NCBI RefSeq assembly: GCF_012184415.1
Contig: NZ_VTOX01000001.1
Location: 1,213,739 to 1,277,738 of the forward strand
Source of the DNA: Ramlibacter lithotrophicus
Lineage (GTDB): Bacteria; Pseudomonadota; Gammaproteobacteria; Burkholderiales; Burkholderiaceae_C
Direction: 5' to 3'
DNA length: 64,000 bases
Every line of letters starts with the position of its first letter. The stretch's first letter is position 1. Below the pieces are notes generated by a model. That model had not been told where the DNA came from. It saw only the letters and a program-made list of their open reading frames with translations, and searched no databases. A program made the position numbers and the translations under genes. Shown here piece by piece: positions 21,747 to 30,941 of the stretch.

Positions 21747-24248
21747 GTGAAACGATCGAAGCTGGTGATGGTGGGCAACGGGATGGCCGGCGTCCGCACC
21801 ATCGAGGAACTGCTGAAGGTGGCGCCCGAGCTGTACGACATCGCGGTGTTCGGCGCGGAGCCGCACCCCAACTACAACCGGATCCTGCTGTCCCCGGTGC
21901 TGGCCGGCGAGCAGACGCTCGACGAGATCGTGCTCAACTCGTGGGACTGGTACCGGCAGAACGGCATCCGCCTGCATGCCGGCAGGAAGGTGGTCGACGT
22001 CGACCGGGTGCGCCGGGTCGTGCGCGCCGAAGACGGCACCGAGGAAGCGTACGACCGGCTGCTGCTCGCCACCGGCTCCAATCCCTTCATCCTGCCGGTC
22101 CCGGGCAGGGAACTGCAAGGCGTGATCGCGTATCGCGACATCGCGGACACCACCGCGATGATCGAAGCGGCGCGCAAGTACCGCAAGGCAGTCGTCATCG
22201 GCGGCGGCCTGCTCGGCCTCGAAGCGGCCAACGGCCTGATGAAGCGTGGCATGGACGTCACGGTGGTGCACGTGATGCCCTGGCTCATGGAGCGCCAGCT
22301 CGACGACGTCGCCGGGCGGCTCCTGCAGCAGTCGCTGCAGGAGCGCGGCCTCAAGTTCATGATCGGCTCCCAGACGCAGGAACTGGTCGGCGGCGACGAC
22401 GGCCGGGTCAGGGCCATCCGCTTCAAGGACGGCAGCGAGGTCGACGCCGACCTGGTCGTGATGGCCGTCGGCATCCGCCCGAACACCGAGCTGGCCGGAA
22501 AGATGAGGCTGCACGTCGACCGCGGCATCGTCGTGCACGACACCATGCAGACGGTGACCGACGCCCGCGTCTACGCCGTGGGCGAGTGTGCCGCCCACCG
22601 CGGCGTCGCCTACGGCCTGGTGGCGCCGCTGTTCGAGCAGGCCAAGGTCGCGGCCAACCACCTGGCGCAGTTCGGCATCGGCCGCTACACGGGTTCGCTC
22701 ACTTCCACCAAGCTCAAGGTGACCGGCGTCGACCTCTTCAGCGCCGGCCAGTTCATGGGCGGCGAAGGCACCGAGGAAATCGTGATGTCCGATCCCGGCG
22801 GCGGCGTCTACAAGAAGCTCGTGATCAAGGACGACAAGCTGGTCGGCGCCTGCCTGTACGGCGACACGGTCGACGGCAGCTGGTACTTCAAGCTCCTGCG
22901 CGAAGGGCGCAGCGTCGGCGGCATCCGCGACAAGCTGATGTTCGGCGAGTCCAGCCTGGGCGACGGCGGCCATCAAGGCCAGACCCGGGCCGCCGCCATG
23001 GCCGACGACGCCGAAGTGTGCGGCTGCAACGGCGTCACCAAGGGCACGATCTGCAAGGCCATCAAGGACAAGGGCCTGTTCACGATCGACGAAGTCCGCA
23101 AGCACACCAAGGCCAGCGCCTCCTGCGGCTCCTGCACCGGCCTGGTCGAACAGATCCTGATGTTCACCGCCGGCGGCGACTACTCGGCGGCGCCGAAGAA
23201 GAAGGCCTTGTGCGGCTGCACCGACCACAGCCACCAGGAGGTGCGCGACGCGATCCGCGAGCACCGGCTGCTGACGATCGCCGACGCCTTCCGTTTCATG
23301 GAATGGCGCACGCCGGACGGCTGCGCCACCTGCCGGCCGGCCGTCAATTACTACCTGCTCTCCACCTGGCCGAAGGAAGCGAAGGACGATCCGCAGAGCC
23401 GCTTCGTCAACGAGCGCAGCCACGCCAACATCCAGAAGGACGGCACGTACTCGGTGGTGCCGCGGATGTGGGGCGGCGAGACCACGGCGGACGAGCTGCG
23501 CCGCATCGCGGACGTCGTGGACAAATACCGCATCCCCACCGTCAAGGTCACCGGCGGGCAGCGCATCGACCTGCTGGGCGTGAAGAAGGAGGACCTCCCG
23601 GGCGTGTGGCGCGACATCGGCATGCCGTCGGGCCATGCCTACGCGAAGGCGCTGCGCACCGTGAAGACCTGCGTGGGCAGCGAATGGTGCCGCTTCGGCA
23701 CGCAGGACTCCACCCGGATGGGCAAGGACCTCGAGCGCGCGCTGTGGCGGATGTACGCGCCGCACAAGGTCAAGCTGGCCGTCTCGGGTTGCCCGCGCAA
23801 CTGCGCCGAGTCCGGCATCAAGGACGTCGGCGTGATCGGCGTCGATTCGGGGTGGGAAATCCACGTCGGCGGCAACGGCGGCATCAAGACCGAGGTCGCA
23901 CAGTTCCTGTGCAAGGTCAGGACGTCAGCCGAGGTGCTGGAGTACGCCGGCGCCTTCCTCCAACTGTATCGCGAGGAGGGCTGGTACCTCGAGCGGACCG
24001 TGCACTACATCGAGCGCGTGGGGCTGGACCACGTGAAGCAGAAGGTGCTGGGCGACCACGAAGGTCGCAGGGCGCTGTGGGAACGGCTGCAGTTCAGCCT
24101 CGACGGCGAGCCCGATCCGTGGTTCGACTTCGATCGCGCGCGGGTCGACACGCGCCAGTTCGCCCGGATCGAGCCGCCGCGAGCGGCGCACGCAGGCGGT
24201 GCGCCGAAAGCGCCACGGGAAACCACGGAAGGCATTCGCAATGACTGA
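21747..24248 (+). CDS. nirB: Assimilatory nitrite reductase [NAD(P)H], large subunit
   Basis: Cytoplasmic siroheme enzyme (833 aa) reducing nitrite to ammonium with six electrons from NAD(P)H. Order: FAD/NAD domains (VMVGNGMAGVRTIEE; VVIGGGLLGLEAANGL at about 150-165), then two BFD-type [2Fe-2S] segments (EVCGCNGVTKGTICKA with SCGSCTGLVEQ; ALCGCTDHSHQEV with CATCRPAVNYY), then the sulfite/nitrite reductase half-domains with cluster and siroheme cysteines in TCVGSEWCRFG and VSGCPRNCAESG. A GTG start at 21747 preceded by GGGAG is preferred over an ATG 13 codons earlier that would overlap nrtD. It overlaps nirD by eight bases. Confidence 0.96.
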   Translation: MKRSKLVMVGNGMAGVRTIEELLKVAPELYDIAVFGAEPHPNYNRILLSPVLAGEQTLDEIVLNSWDWYRQNGIRLHAGRKVVDVDRVRRVVRAEDGTEEAYDRLLLATGSNPFILPVPGRELQGVIAYRDIADTTAMIEAARKYRKAVVIGGGLLGLEAANGLMKRGMDVTVVHVMPWLMERQLDDVAGRLLQQSLQERGLKFMIGSQTQELVGGDDGRVRAIRFKDGSEVDADLVVMAVGIRPNTELAGKMRLHVDRGIVVHDTMQTVTDARVYAVGECAAHRGVAYGLVAPLFEQAKVAANHLAQFGIGRYTGSLTSTKLKVTGVDLFSAGQFMGGEGTEEIVMSDPGGGVYKKLVIKDDKLVGACLYGDTVDGSWYFKLLREGRSVGGIRDKLMFGESSLGDGGHQGQTRAAAMADDAEVCGCNGVTKGTICKAIKDKGLFTIDEVRKHTKASASCGSCTGLVEQILMFTAGGDYSAAPKKKALCGCTDHSHQEVRDAIREHRLLTIADAFRFMEWRTPDGCATCRPAVNYYLLSTWPKEAKDDPQSRFVNERSHANIQKDGTYSVVPRMWGGETTADELRRIADVVDKYRIPTVKVTGGQRIDLLGVKKEDLPGVWRDIGMPSGHAYAKALRTVKTCVGSEWCRFGTQDSTRMGKDLERALWRMYAPHKVKLAVSGCPRNCAESGIKDVGVIGVDSGWEIHVGGNGGIKTEVAQFLCKVRTSAEVLEYAGAFLQLYREEGWYLERTVHYIERVGLDHVKQKVLGDHEGRRALWERLQFSLDGEPDPWFDFDRARVDTRQFARIEPPRAAHAGGAPKAPRETTEGIRND

Positions 24249-24600
24249 GTGGACGGTGATCTGCCGCGTCGACGACATTCCCGTGCTGGGGTCGCGGCGC
24301 GTTGCGCGCTCCAGCGGGCCGGACATCGCCGTGTTCCGCAACGACAGCGGCCAGGTTTTCGCCGTGCTGGACCGCTGCCCGCACAAGGGCGGCCCGCTGT
24401 CGCAAGGCATCGTGTTCGGCACCAGCGTCGCCTGCCCCTTGCACAACTGGACCATCGGGCTGCAGGACGGCTGCGCCAAGGCACCGGACGAAGGCTGCGT
24501 CCCGAAGTTCGCGTGCAAGGTCGAAGCCGGCACCGTGTTCCTCGATGCAGCGGAACTCGCGCACCACGCGGTCGACACGCCGGTGCCGTCGACCACGTGA
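24241..24600 (+). CDS. nirD: Nitrite reductase small subunit (Rieske-type NirD)
   Basis: Small subunit of 119 aa. It has a complete Rieske motif, DRCPHKGGPLSQG and ACPLHNW (CxH and CxxH), so it probably binds a [2Fe-2S] cluster, unlike NirD forms that lack the ligands. The start overlaps the end of nirB, and its stop overlaps the GTG of nasA (GTGA). The enzyme set is therefore translationally linked. It should stabilise or feed electrons to NirB. Confidence 0.94.
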   Translation: MTEWTVICRVDDIPVLGSRRVARSSGPDIAVFRNDSGQVFAVLDRCPHKGGPLSQGIVFGTSVACPLHNWTIGLQDGCAKAPDEGCVPKFACKVEAGTVFLDAAELAHHAVDTPVPSTT

Positions 24601-27389
24601 AGGAAACCCGATCTACCTGCCCCTACTGTGGCGTGGGCTGCGGTGTGGTGATCGAGTCCGACGGCGACCGGATCACCGGCGTGCGCGGCGACCCCCGGCA
24701 CCCGGCGAACTTCGGGCGACTGTGCACCAAGGGCTCGACGCTGCACCTGACCGCGACGGCGCCGGTGACGCGGCACGCCCGGCTGCTGCAACCGATGCGC
24801 CGCGAGCATCGCGGCGGGCGGCCGCAGCCCGTGACCTGGGACCAGGCGCTAGGCTTCGCCAGCGACACCTTCGCCCGGATCATCGGCGAGCACGGTCCCG
24901 ACGCCGTCGGTTTCTACGTCTCCGGGCAGCTGCTCACCGAGGACTATTACGTCTTCAACAAGCTGGCCAAGGGGCTCGTCGGCACCAACAACATCGACAG
25001 CAACTCGCGCCTGTGCATGAGCAGTGCCGTGGCCGCGTACCAGCTGGCGCTCGGCGCCGACGCGCCGCCGGCGTGCTACGACGACGTCGACCAGGCGGAT
25101 TGCATCTTCATCGCCGGCAGCAACACCGCCTGGGCGCATCCGGTGCTGTTCCGCCGCATCGAGGACGCGCGGACGGCCAATCCCCGGCTGAAGATCGTCT
25201 GCTGCGATCCGCGGCGCACCGAGACCGCCGCCGCGGCGGACCTGCACCTGGCGCTGCTGCCCGGCACCGACGTGATGCTGTTCAACGGCATGCTGCACGT
25301 GATGCTGTGGGAAGGCTGGGTGCGCCAGGACTTCATCGCCGCCCACACCACCGGCTTCGACGAACTGAAGGCGCAGGTCCGCGACTGCACGCCCGACGTG
25401 GTCGCGCAGGTCTGCGGCATCTCGAAGGAGGACCTGCTCACCGCCGCCCGGCTCTTTGCCACTTCGGCGGCGACGCTGAGCCTGTATTGCCAGGGCCTGA
25501 ACCAGTCCACCAGCGGCACCGCCAAGAATGCCGCCCTGATCAACCTGCATCTCGCGAGCGGCCAGATCGGCAAGCCCGGCGCCGGCCCCTTCTCGTTGAC
25601 GGGACAGCCCAACGCCATGGGCGGGCGCGAGGTCGGCGGCATGGCCAGCCTGCTGTCCGCGCACCGCAACCTGGCCAATGCGGAACATCGTGCCGAGGTG
25701 GCCGCGCTCTGGGGCCTGCCAGGCGTGCCGGACCGGCCGGGCAAGACGGCGGTGGAGATGTTCCAGGCTGCCGCCGACGGCGAGATCAAGGCGCTCTGGA
25801 TCGCCTGCACGAATCCGGCGCAGTCGATGCCCGGCCAGGCGACCGTGCGACGGGCCCTGGAACGGGCGGAACTGGTCGTGGTGCAGGAAGCGTTCGCGAC
25901 CACCGCCACCTGCGACCGGGCCGACCTGCTGCTGCCGGCGACGACCTGGGGCGAGAAGACCGGCACCGTCACCAACAGCGAGCGGCGCATCAGCCGCGTC
26001 CGGCCGGCCGTGCCGGCGCCGGGCCAGGCGCGCCACGACTGGGCTGTCGCCGTGGACTTCGCGCGGCGGCTGGAAGCCCGGCTGCGCCCCGGCCGCCCGA
26101 CGCTGTTTCCCTATGACGCCGACGCGGGTTGCGCCGGCGCCGAGTCCATCTGGAACGAGCACCGGGCGTCGACCCGCGGCCGCGACCTCGACATCACGGG
26201 CATGAGCTACGCGCTCATCGAAAGCGCCCCGCAGCAGTGGCCCATGCCCGCCGCCGCATCGGCCGGGACCGCGCGCCTCTACCAGGACGGCCGGTTCGCC
26301 ACCGGCGACGGCCGGGCGCGCTTCGTGGCGGTTGCCTGGCAGCCGGTCGCGGAGCCGCGCGAGGCCCGCTACCCCTTCTCGCTCACGACCGGGCGGCTGC
26401 GCGACCAGTGGCACGGCATGAGCCGCAGCGGCACCGTCGGCCGCCTGTTCGGCCATGTTCCCGAGCCGGCCGTCGAAATGCATCCGCAGGATCTCGCCCG
26501 GCGCGGGCTGCGCGAGGGCGACCTGGTGCACGTGACCAGCCGGCGCGGCTCGATCGTGCTGCCGGTGCAAGCCAGCGACGAGGTGGCGCCGAGCCAGGCC
26601 TTCCTGGCGATGCACTGGGGGCCGGAGTTCCTGGGCGGCCAGTCCGGCGCCGGACAGCCGCTCGCCGGCGTGAACGCGCTCACGACGGCCGCCTTCTGCC
26701 CGCAGTCGAAACAGCCGGAGCTCAAACATGCGGCCGTGAAGATCCTCAAGGCGGAACTGCCCTGGTCGCTGGTCGCCATGGCGTGGCTGCCCGAGGACGA
26801 CTTCTGGGCGGCGCGCGCGGCCATGCGAGAGATCCTCGATCGGTTCCCGTTCGCGAGCTGCGTGCCGTTCGGCCGCGAGCGGTCGGGACTGCTGCTGAGG
26901 GCGGCCGCCCACGAGCCCTGTGGCGGCGACGTGCTGGCGCGCATCGAGGAACTGCTGCGGCTCGGCGGCGCCGAGGTGCTGCGCTATGCGGACGCGAAGC
27001 GCGGGCAACGGCGGGCGATGAAGCTGGACAGTGCCGGCCACGAGCGGCGGCTGCAAGGATTCCTGCTCGCCGGCGATACCCGTGCGCAAGCCTGGATCCG
27101 GCCGCTCCTGCTGCAGGAGTTGCCGGCCCAGGCATACGGGCGGCAGTTACTGCTCGCCGACGTGACGCCGCCGCGGCCGGTCGCGGAAACGGCGAAGCAG
27201 GTCTGTTCCTGCCTGGGCGTGGGCGACGTCGCCATCCGCCAGTTCGTGGCCGCGTGCGCCGGCAGCGCGAGCCAGCGCCTCGCCTCCGTCCAGTCGGCGT
27301 TGCAATGCGGCACCCGGTGCGGCTCCTGCGTGCCCGAGCTGAAACGGATCGTCGCCAGCCTGCCGCCGGCGACCCCGGCGTCGCCCTGA
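24597..27389 (+). CDS. nasA: Assimilatory nitrate reductase catalytic subunit
   Basis: Cytoplasmic Mo-bis-MGD enzyme (930 aa) reducing nitrate to nitrite. The N-terminal [4Fe-4S] motif is TCPYCGVGCGVVIESDG. The molybdopterin core includes NSRLCMSSAVAAYQLALG, IAGSNTAWAHPVLFRRI and SLTGQPNAMGGREVGGM. The C-terminal domain ends with a BFD-like [2Fe-2S] segment: CSCLGVGDVAIRQF, then CGTRCGSCVPELKR. This layout is typical of NasA/NasC, which receive electrons from a partner protein. A GTG start at 24597 is used because the Fe-S motif begins at residue 8. An in-frame start further upstream would lie inside nirD. Confidence 0.95.
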   Translation: MKETRSTCPYCGVGCGVVIESDGDRITGVRGDPRHPANFGRLCTKGSTLHLTATAPVTRHARLLQPMRREHRGGRPQPVTWDQALGFASDTFARIIGEHGPDAVGFYVSGQLLTEDYYVFNKLAKGLVGTNNIDSNSRLCMSSAVAAYQLALGADAPPACYDDVDQADCIFIAGSNTAWAHPVLFRRIEDARTANPRLKIVCCDPRRTETAAAADLHLALLPGTDVMLFNGMLHVMLWEGWVRQDFIAAHTTGFDELKAQVRDCTPDVVAQVCGISKEDLLTAARLFATSAATLSLYCQGLNQSTSGTAKNAALINLHLASGQIGKPGAGPFSLTGQPNAMGGREVGGMASLLSAHRNLANAEHRAEVAALWGLPGVPDRPGKTAVEMFQAAADGEIKALWIACTNPAQSMPGQATVRRALERAELVVVQEAFATTATCDRADLLLPATTWGEKTGTVTNSERRISRVRPAVPAPGQARHDWAVAVDFARRLEARLRPGRPTLFPYDADAGCAGAESIWNEHRASTRGRDLDITGMSYALIESAPQQWPMPAAASAGTARLYQDGRFATGDGRARFVAVAWQPVAEPREARYPFSLTTGRLRDQWHGMSRSGTVGRLFGHVPEPAVEMHPQDLARRGLREGDLVHVTSRRGSIVLPVQASDEVAPSQAFLAMHWGPEFLGGQSGAGQPLAGVNALTTAAFCPQSKQPELKHAAVKILKAELPWSLVAMAWLPEDDFWAARAAMREILDRFPFASCVPFGRERSGLLLRAAAHEPCGGDVLARIEELLRLGGAEVLRYADAKRGQRRAMKLDSAGHERRLQGFLLAGDTRAQAWIRPLLLQELPAQAYGRQLLLADVTPPRPVAETAKQVCSCLGVGDVAIRQFVAACAGSASQRLASVQSALQCGTRCGSCVPELKRIVASLPPATPASP

Positions 27390-27449
27390 AACGCCCATGG
27401 GCATCAGCTCATAGCCGAAAGTCATGAAGCATCGCGCAGAATCCTCCCC

Positions 27450-28349
27450 ATGGGCATCAGCCAGTACATCAAGCAGATCGGCCGCCGCAGCGGCGGCCGT
27501 CCGCTCACGCGCGAGCAGGCAGCCGACCTGTTCGGGCAGGTGCTCGATGGCGCGCCCAGCGATCTCGAGGTAGGCGCGTTCTGCCTCGCGATGCGGCTGA
27601 AGGGCGAAACGCCCGAAGAGCTGTGCGGCTTCCTCGACGCCACCCACGCCCGCCTGAATCTGGTCCCGGCCGGCGAGCGCCCGCTGGTGGTGCTGCCAAG
27701 CTACAACGGTGCGCGCCGGCTGCCGGTCCTGACCCCATTGCTCGCGCTGCTGCTGGCGCGGCGCGGCGCGGCCGTCCTGGTGCACGGAACGCCCACCGAA
27801 TCGGGGCGCGTGTTCGCCGCATCGGTGCTGCGCGCCCTGGACCTCCACCCGCTGGAGCAGGTCCGGGCCGTCGCCCCCGGCGAAGCCGCGTACGTGCCGA
27901 CGGCGCTTCTCAACCCGCGGCTCGCCTGGCTGCTGGAGGCGCGGCGGCTGATCGGGCTGCGCAATTCCAGCCACAGCGTCGTCAAGCTGATGAACCCCTG
28001 CGCAGGCGAGGCCGTGATCGTCAGCAGCTACACCCATGCCGAGTACGGCACGGCCATGGCCGAAGTCCTGGAGACGCTGGGCGCGTCGGCCCTGCTGCTG
28101 CGCGGCACGGAGGGCGAAGCCACCGCCGATGCGCGCCGGCTGCCGGCGATGGAGGGCTTCCGCCGGGGCCGGCGGGAAGTGCTGGAGGAACGCCAGTCGG
28201 GCTCGCTCACGACGCTGCCGGAACTTCCGCGCGACATCGATGCCGAATCAACGGCTGCCTATACACAGGACGTGCTGGCCGGTCGCAAGCCGGTGCCGGC
28301 GGCGATCGGCGCCCAGGTGGAACACATCTTGCGTCTGGCTTCCCCATGA
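27450..28349 (+). CDS. ybiB: YbiB/TrpD2-family nucleic-acid-binding protein
   Basis: Protein of 299 aa with the fold of anthranilate phosphoribosyltransferase (TrpD-like). The N-terminal helical domain contains RPLTREQAADLFGQVLDGAP. The central part has VLVHGTPTESGR where TrpD has its phosphate loop. YbiB of E. coli is reported to bind nucleic acids and to lack phosphoribosyltransferase activity. It ends in an ATGA overlap with cobA, so it belongs to the nitrate locus, but its role there is unknown. Confidence 0.88.
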   Translation: MGISQYIKQIGRRSGGRPLTREQAADLFGQVLDGAPSDLEVGAFCLAMRLKGETPEELCGFLDATHARLNLVPAGERPLVVLPSYNGARRLPVLTPLLALLLARRGAAVLVHGTPTESGRVFAASVLRALDLHPLEQVRAVAPGEAAYVPTALLNPRLAWLLEARRLIGLRNSSHSVVKLMNPCAGEAVIVSSYTHAEYGTAMAEVLETLGASALLLRGTEGEATADARRLPAMEGFRRGRREVLEERQSGSLTTLPELPRDIDAESTAAYTQDVLAGRKPVPAAIGAQVEHILRLASP

Positions 28350-29113
28350 CCCATCCCGGAACAGTCACCCTGGTCGGCGCCGGCCCCGGCGATCCCGAAC
28401 TGCTCACCGTCAAGGCGGTGAAGGCGATCCAGTCCGCCACCGTACTGCTGGTGGACGACCTCGTGAGCCCCGAGGTCGTCGCCCTCGCCGCGCCCGGCGC
28501 CCGCGTCATCCACGTCGGCAAGCGCGGCGGCTGCCGCAGCACGCCGCAGAGCTTCATCCACAAGCTGATGGTCACCGCGGCGCGCGAGGGCGAGCGGGTC
28601 GTGCGCCTCAAGGGCGGCGATCCGTTCATCTTCGGCCGCGGCGGCGAGGAGCTGGAAGCGCTGCACGAGGCCGGCGTCCAGGTGCGCGTCGTCAACGGCA
28701 TCACGGCCGGCCTCGCCGCCGCCACGGCGCTGGGAGTGCCGCTCACGCACCGCGACCACGCGCACGGCGTGCTGTTCATCACCGGACACGGGCAGCACGG
28801 TGCGCCTGCCACCGACTGGCGCGCGCTGGCGGCCACCGCGCGCGAGGCGCGACTGACGCTCGTGATCTACATGGGCGTCAGCGGCGCGGCCACCATCCAG
28901 GACGAGCTGCTGACGGGGCTGCCGGCGGCCACCCCGGTCGCGGTGGTGCACCGCGTCAGCCTGCCCGGCGAGCGCCAGGTGGTGACGAAGCTCGGTGACC
29001 TGGCCGCGACCATCGAGCGCGACGCGCTCGCCAGCCCGTCGGTGATCGTGGTCGGCGACGTGATCGGCAGCGTGGCCGCGGCCGCGCAGGCGCTGCGCCT
29101 GCAGTTCGGCTGA
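28346..29113 (+). CDS. cobA: Uroporphyrinogen-III C-methyltransferase (SUMT)
   Basis: Makes precorrin-2, the first step toward siroheme (255 aa). Family motifs are VGAGPGDPELLTVKAVKAI at the N-terminus, VRLKGGDPFIFGRGGEE (about residues 80-96) and GITAGLAAATALGVPLTHRD (about residues 110-130). It has no CysG-type oxidase/chelatase domain, so the last siroheme steps must come from another gene. Its place at the end of the nitrate locus fits supply of siroheme for NirB. Confidence 0.96.
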   Translation: MTHPGTVTLVGAGPGDPELLTVKAVKAIQSATVLLVDDLVSPEVVALAAPGARVIHVGKRGGCRSTPQSFIHKLMVTAAREGERVVRLKGGDPFIFGRGGEELEALHEAGVQVRVVNGITAGLAAATALGVPLTHRDHAHGVLFITGHGQHGAPATDWRALAATAREARLTLVIYMGVSGAATIQDELLTGLPAATPVAVVHRVSLPGERQVVTKLGDLAATIERDALASPSVIVVGDVIGSVAAAAQALRLQFG

Positions 29114-29145
29114 GGTGGGCGCGGCGGGCCCTACACTCGCCGCCC

Positions 29146-30378
29146 ATGCATTCCTTCGATGTCGTGATCGTCGGCGCCGGCGCCGCCGGCCTGTTCTGCG
29201 CCGGCGTCGCCGGCCAGCTCGGGCTGAACGTGCTGCTGGTGGACCACGGCGAGAAGGTCGCCGAAAAGATCCGCATCTCCGGCGGCGGCCGCTGCAACTT
29301 CACCAACCGCGACCTCGACCCGAGGGCCCCGCACCGGCACTACCTCGGCGAGAACCCGAACTTCTGCCGCTCGGCGCTGTCGCGCTACACCCCCTCGGAT
29401 TTCGTCGCGCTGGTGCGCCGCCACGGCATCCCGTTCCACGAGAAGCACAAGGGCCAGTTGTTCGGCGACCGCTCGGCCGAAGACTTCATCCGGATGCTGC
29501 TGGACGAATGCGGCGCCGGCGGCGTGACCCACTGGCAGCCCTGCACCGTCCAGGAAGTGCATGGCGTCGAAGCGCCAGGCGGCGCCCGCTACGAGCTCGC
29601 CACTGAGCGCGGGCCGGTTCAGGGGCGCCATCTGGTGATCGCCACCGGCGGCCTCTCGATCCCGAAGATCGGCGCCACCGATTTCGGCTACCGGATCGCG
29701 CGCCAGTTCGGCCTGCGCATCGTGCCGCCGCGCCCCGCGCTGGTGCCGCTCACCTTTGCCAGCGCGGACTGGGCGCCTTACGCCCAGCTTGCGGGCCTGT
29801 CGCTGCCGGTGGCCATCGCCACCGGCGAGAAGAAGAGCCGGATGGAGTTCCACGAGGACCTGCTGTTCACCCACCGCGGGCTGAGCGGCCCCGCCGTGCT
29901 CCAGATCTCCAGTTACTGGCGCGAGGGCGAGCCGATCCGCATCGACCTGGCGCCGGGCGTGGACGTGGCGGCGCAACTGCGGCGGGCGAAAGCGAGCTCG
30001 CGCAAGCTGGTCGCCAACGAGCTGGCGGCCTGGTTGCCGTCGCGGTTGGCCGATGCGTGGGCAGCGCAGGACCCGGCATGGCAACGGCCCGTAGGCGAGG
30101 CGAGCGACAAGGCCCTGGCGACGCTGGCGGAGCGGCTCGCCCGCTGGAGCCTGGTGCCGGATGGCACCGAGGGCTATCGCAAGGCGGAGGTCACCGCCGG
30201 CGGCGTCGACACCCGGGGCCTCTCCTCCCAGACCATGGAGTCGAGCCAGCCCGGCCTCCATTTCATCGGCGAGGCGGTCGACGTCACCGGCTGGCTGGGC
30301 GGCTACAACTTCCAGTGGGCCTGGGCGAGCGCGTGGGCCTGCGCCCAGGGCATCGCCGCGGCCGCAGCCGGACGCTGA
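29146..30378 (+). CDS. FAD-dependent oxidoreductase, HI0933 (BaiN-like) family
   Basis: Flavoprotein of 410 aa. The N-terminal dinucleotide motif is VVIVGAGAAGLFCAGVAG, followed by the family signature AEKIRISGGGRCNFTN. The second FAD motif is HLVIATGGLSIPKIGATDFG, and the C-terminal FAD contact is LHFIGEAVDVTGWLGGYNFQ. Proteins of this family are widespread; the physiological substrate is unknown. It begins 32 bases after cobA on the same strand but is probably not part of nitrate assimilation. Confidence 0.88.
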   Translation: MHSFDVVIVGAGAAGLFCAGVAGQLGLNVLLVDHGEKVAEKIRISGGGRCNFTNRDLDPRAPHRHYLGENPNFCRSALSRYTPSDFVALVRRHGIPFHEKHKGQLFGDRSAEDFIRMLLDECGAGGVTHWQPCTVQEVHGVEAPGGARYELATERGPVQGRHLVIATGGLSIPKIGATDFGYRIARQFGLRIVPPRPALVPLTFASADWAPYAQLAGLSLPVAIATGEKKSRMEFHEDLLFTHRGLSGPAVLQISSYWREGEPIRIDLAPGVDVAAQLRRAKASSRKLVANELAAWLPSRLADAWAAQDPAWQRPVGEASDKALATLAERLARWSLVPDGTEGYRKAEVTAGGVDTRGLSSQTMESSQPGLHFIGEAVDVTGWLGGYNFQWAWASAWACAQGIAAAAAGR

Positions 30379-30475
30379 AGGCGAACGGTCGAGCTGGGGC
30401 CCGCCTGGCCCGCGCCATTCGGTGCCTCCCGGGACGCCGATGCCCCCGTGGCCGGCCCCGCCGAATCCCGGCGCC

Positions 30476-30503
30476 TTGCCGGCTGGCGGCAGAAGGCTAT
30501 AAT
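30476..30503 (+). promoter_or_regulatory. Sigma-70 promoter of rpsU
   Basis: TTGCCG (30476-30481) and a perfect TATAAT (30498-30503) are separated by 16 bases. The predicted start at about 30510 leaves a leader of about 120 nt before rpsU. It is one of the clearest -10 boxes in this GC-rich window. Confidence 0.75.
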
Positions 30504-30522
30504 GTCGGGCTTTGCTGGCAAA

Positions 30523-30553
30523 CCCCAATGGGCCTGATCACCATACATTGGGG
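30523..30553 (+). other. Hairpin in the rpsU leader
   Basis: Arms CCCCAATG (30523-30530) and CATTGGGG (30546-30553) pair perfectly over eight bases around a 15-base loop. It is close to the predicted transcript 5' end, about 75 bases before the rpsU ATG. It could stabilise the message or control its expression; no protein partner can be named. Confidence 0.55.
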
Positions 30554-30628
30554 AAATTCGCGGTTACGGCGCCCGGGCCCGATCTTCCCAGGCACCCTCT
30601 GGCCGCACACTTTGGAATTCAATCGCTG

Positions 30629-30841
30629 ATGACGACGATCCGTGTAAAAGAAAACGAGCCCTTCGACGTGGCCCTGCGCCGCTTCAAGCGCACCATCGAG
30701 AAGCTGGGCCTCCTGACCGAACTGCGCGCCCGCGAGTTCTACGAGAAGCCCACGGCCGAGCGCAAGCGCAAGAAGGCAGCCGCCGTCAAGCGCCACTACA
30801 AGCGCGTGCGCAGCATGCAGCTGCCCAAGAAGCTGTACTGA
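30629..30841 (+). CDS. rpsU: 30S ribosomal protein S21
   Basis: Small basic protein (70 aa) of the small subunit, needed for initiation. It reads [20 protein letters not shown] and has the highly conserved end [22 protein letters not shown] at 30629 gives the family length. It is preceded by a strong promoter and a structured leader and followed by an intrinsic terminator before yqeY. Confidence 0.98.
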
Positions 30842-30884
30842 GCTTCCCGCAGCACCGGCGGCCCGCGCCGCCGACGAGGATCAC

Positions 30885-30919
30885 AAGCCCGCCTGAGGAC
30901 GCTCGCGCGGGCTTTTTTC
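30885..30919 (+). terminator. Intrinsic terminator after rpsU
   Basis: Arms AAGCCCGC (30885-30892) and GCGGGCTT (30907-30914) form an eight-base perfect stem with a 14-base loop. A run of six T (30913-30918) overlaps the end of the arm. It separates rpsU from yqeY, although readthrough may supply yqeY. Confidence 0.85.
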
Positions 30920-30941
30920 ATTCATCGCACCGGAGAACGAC

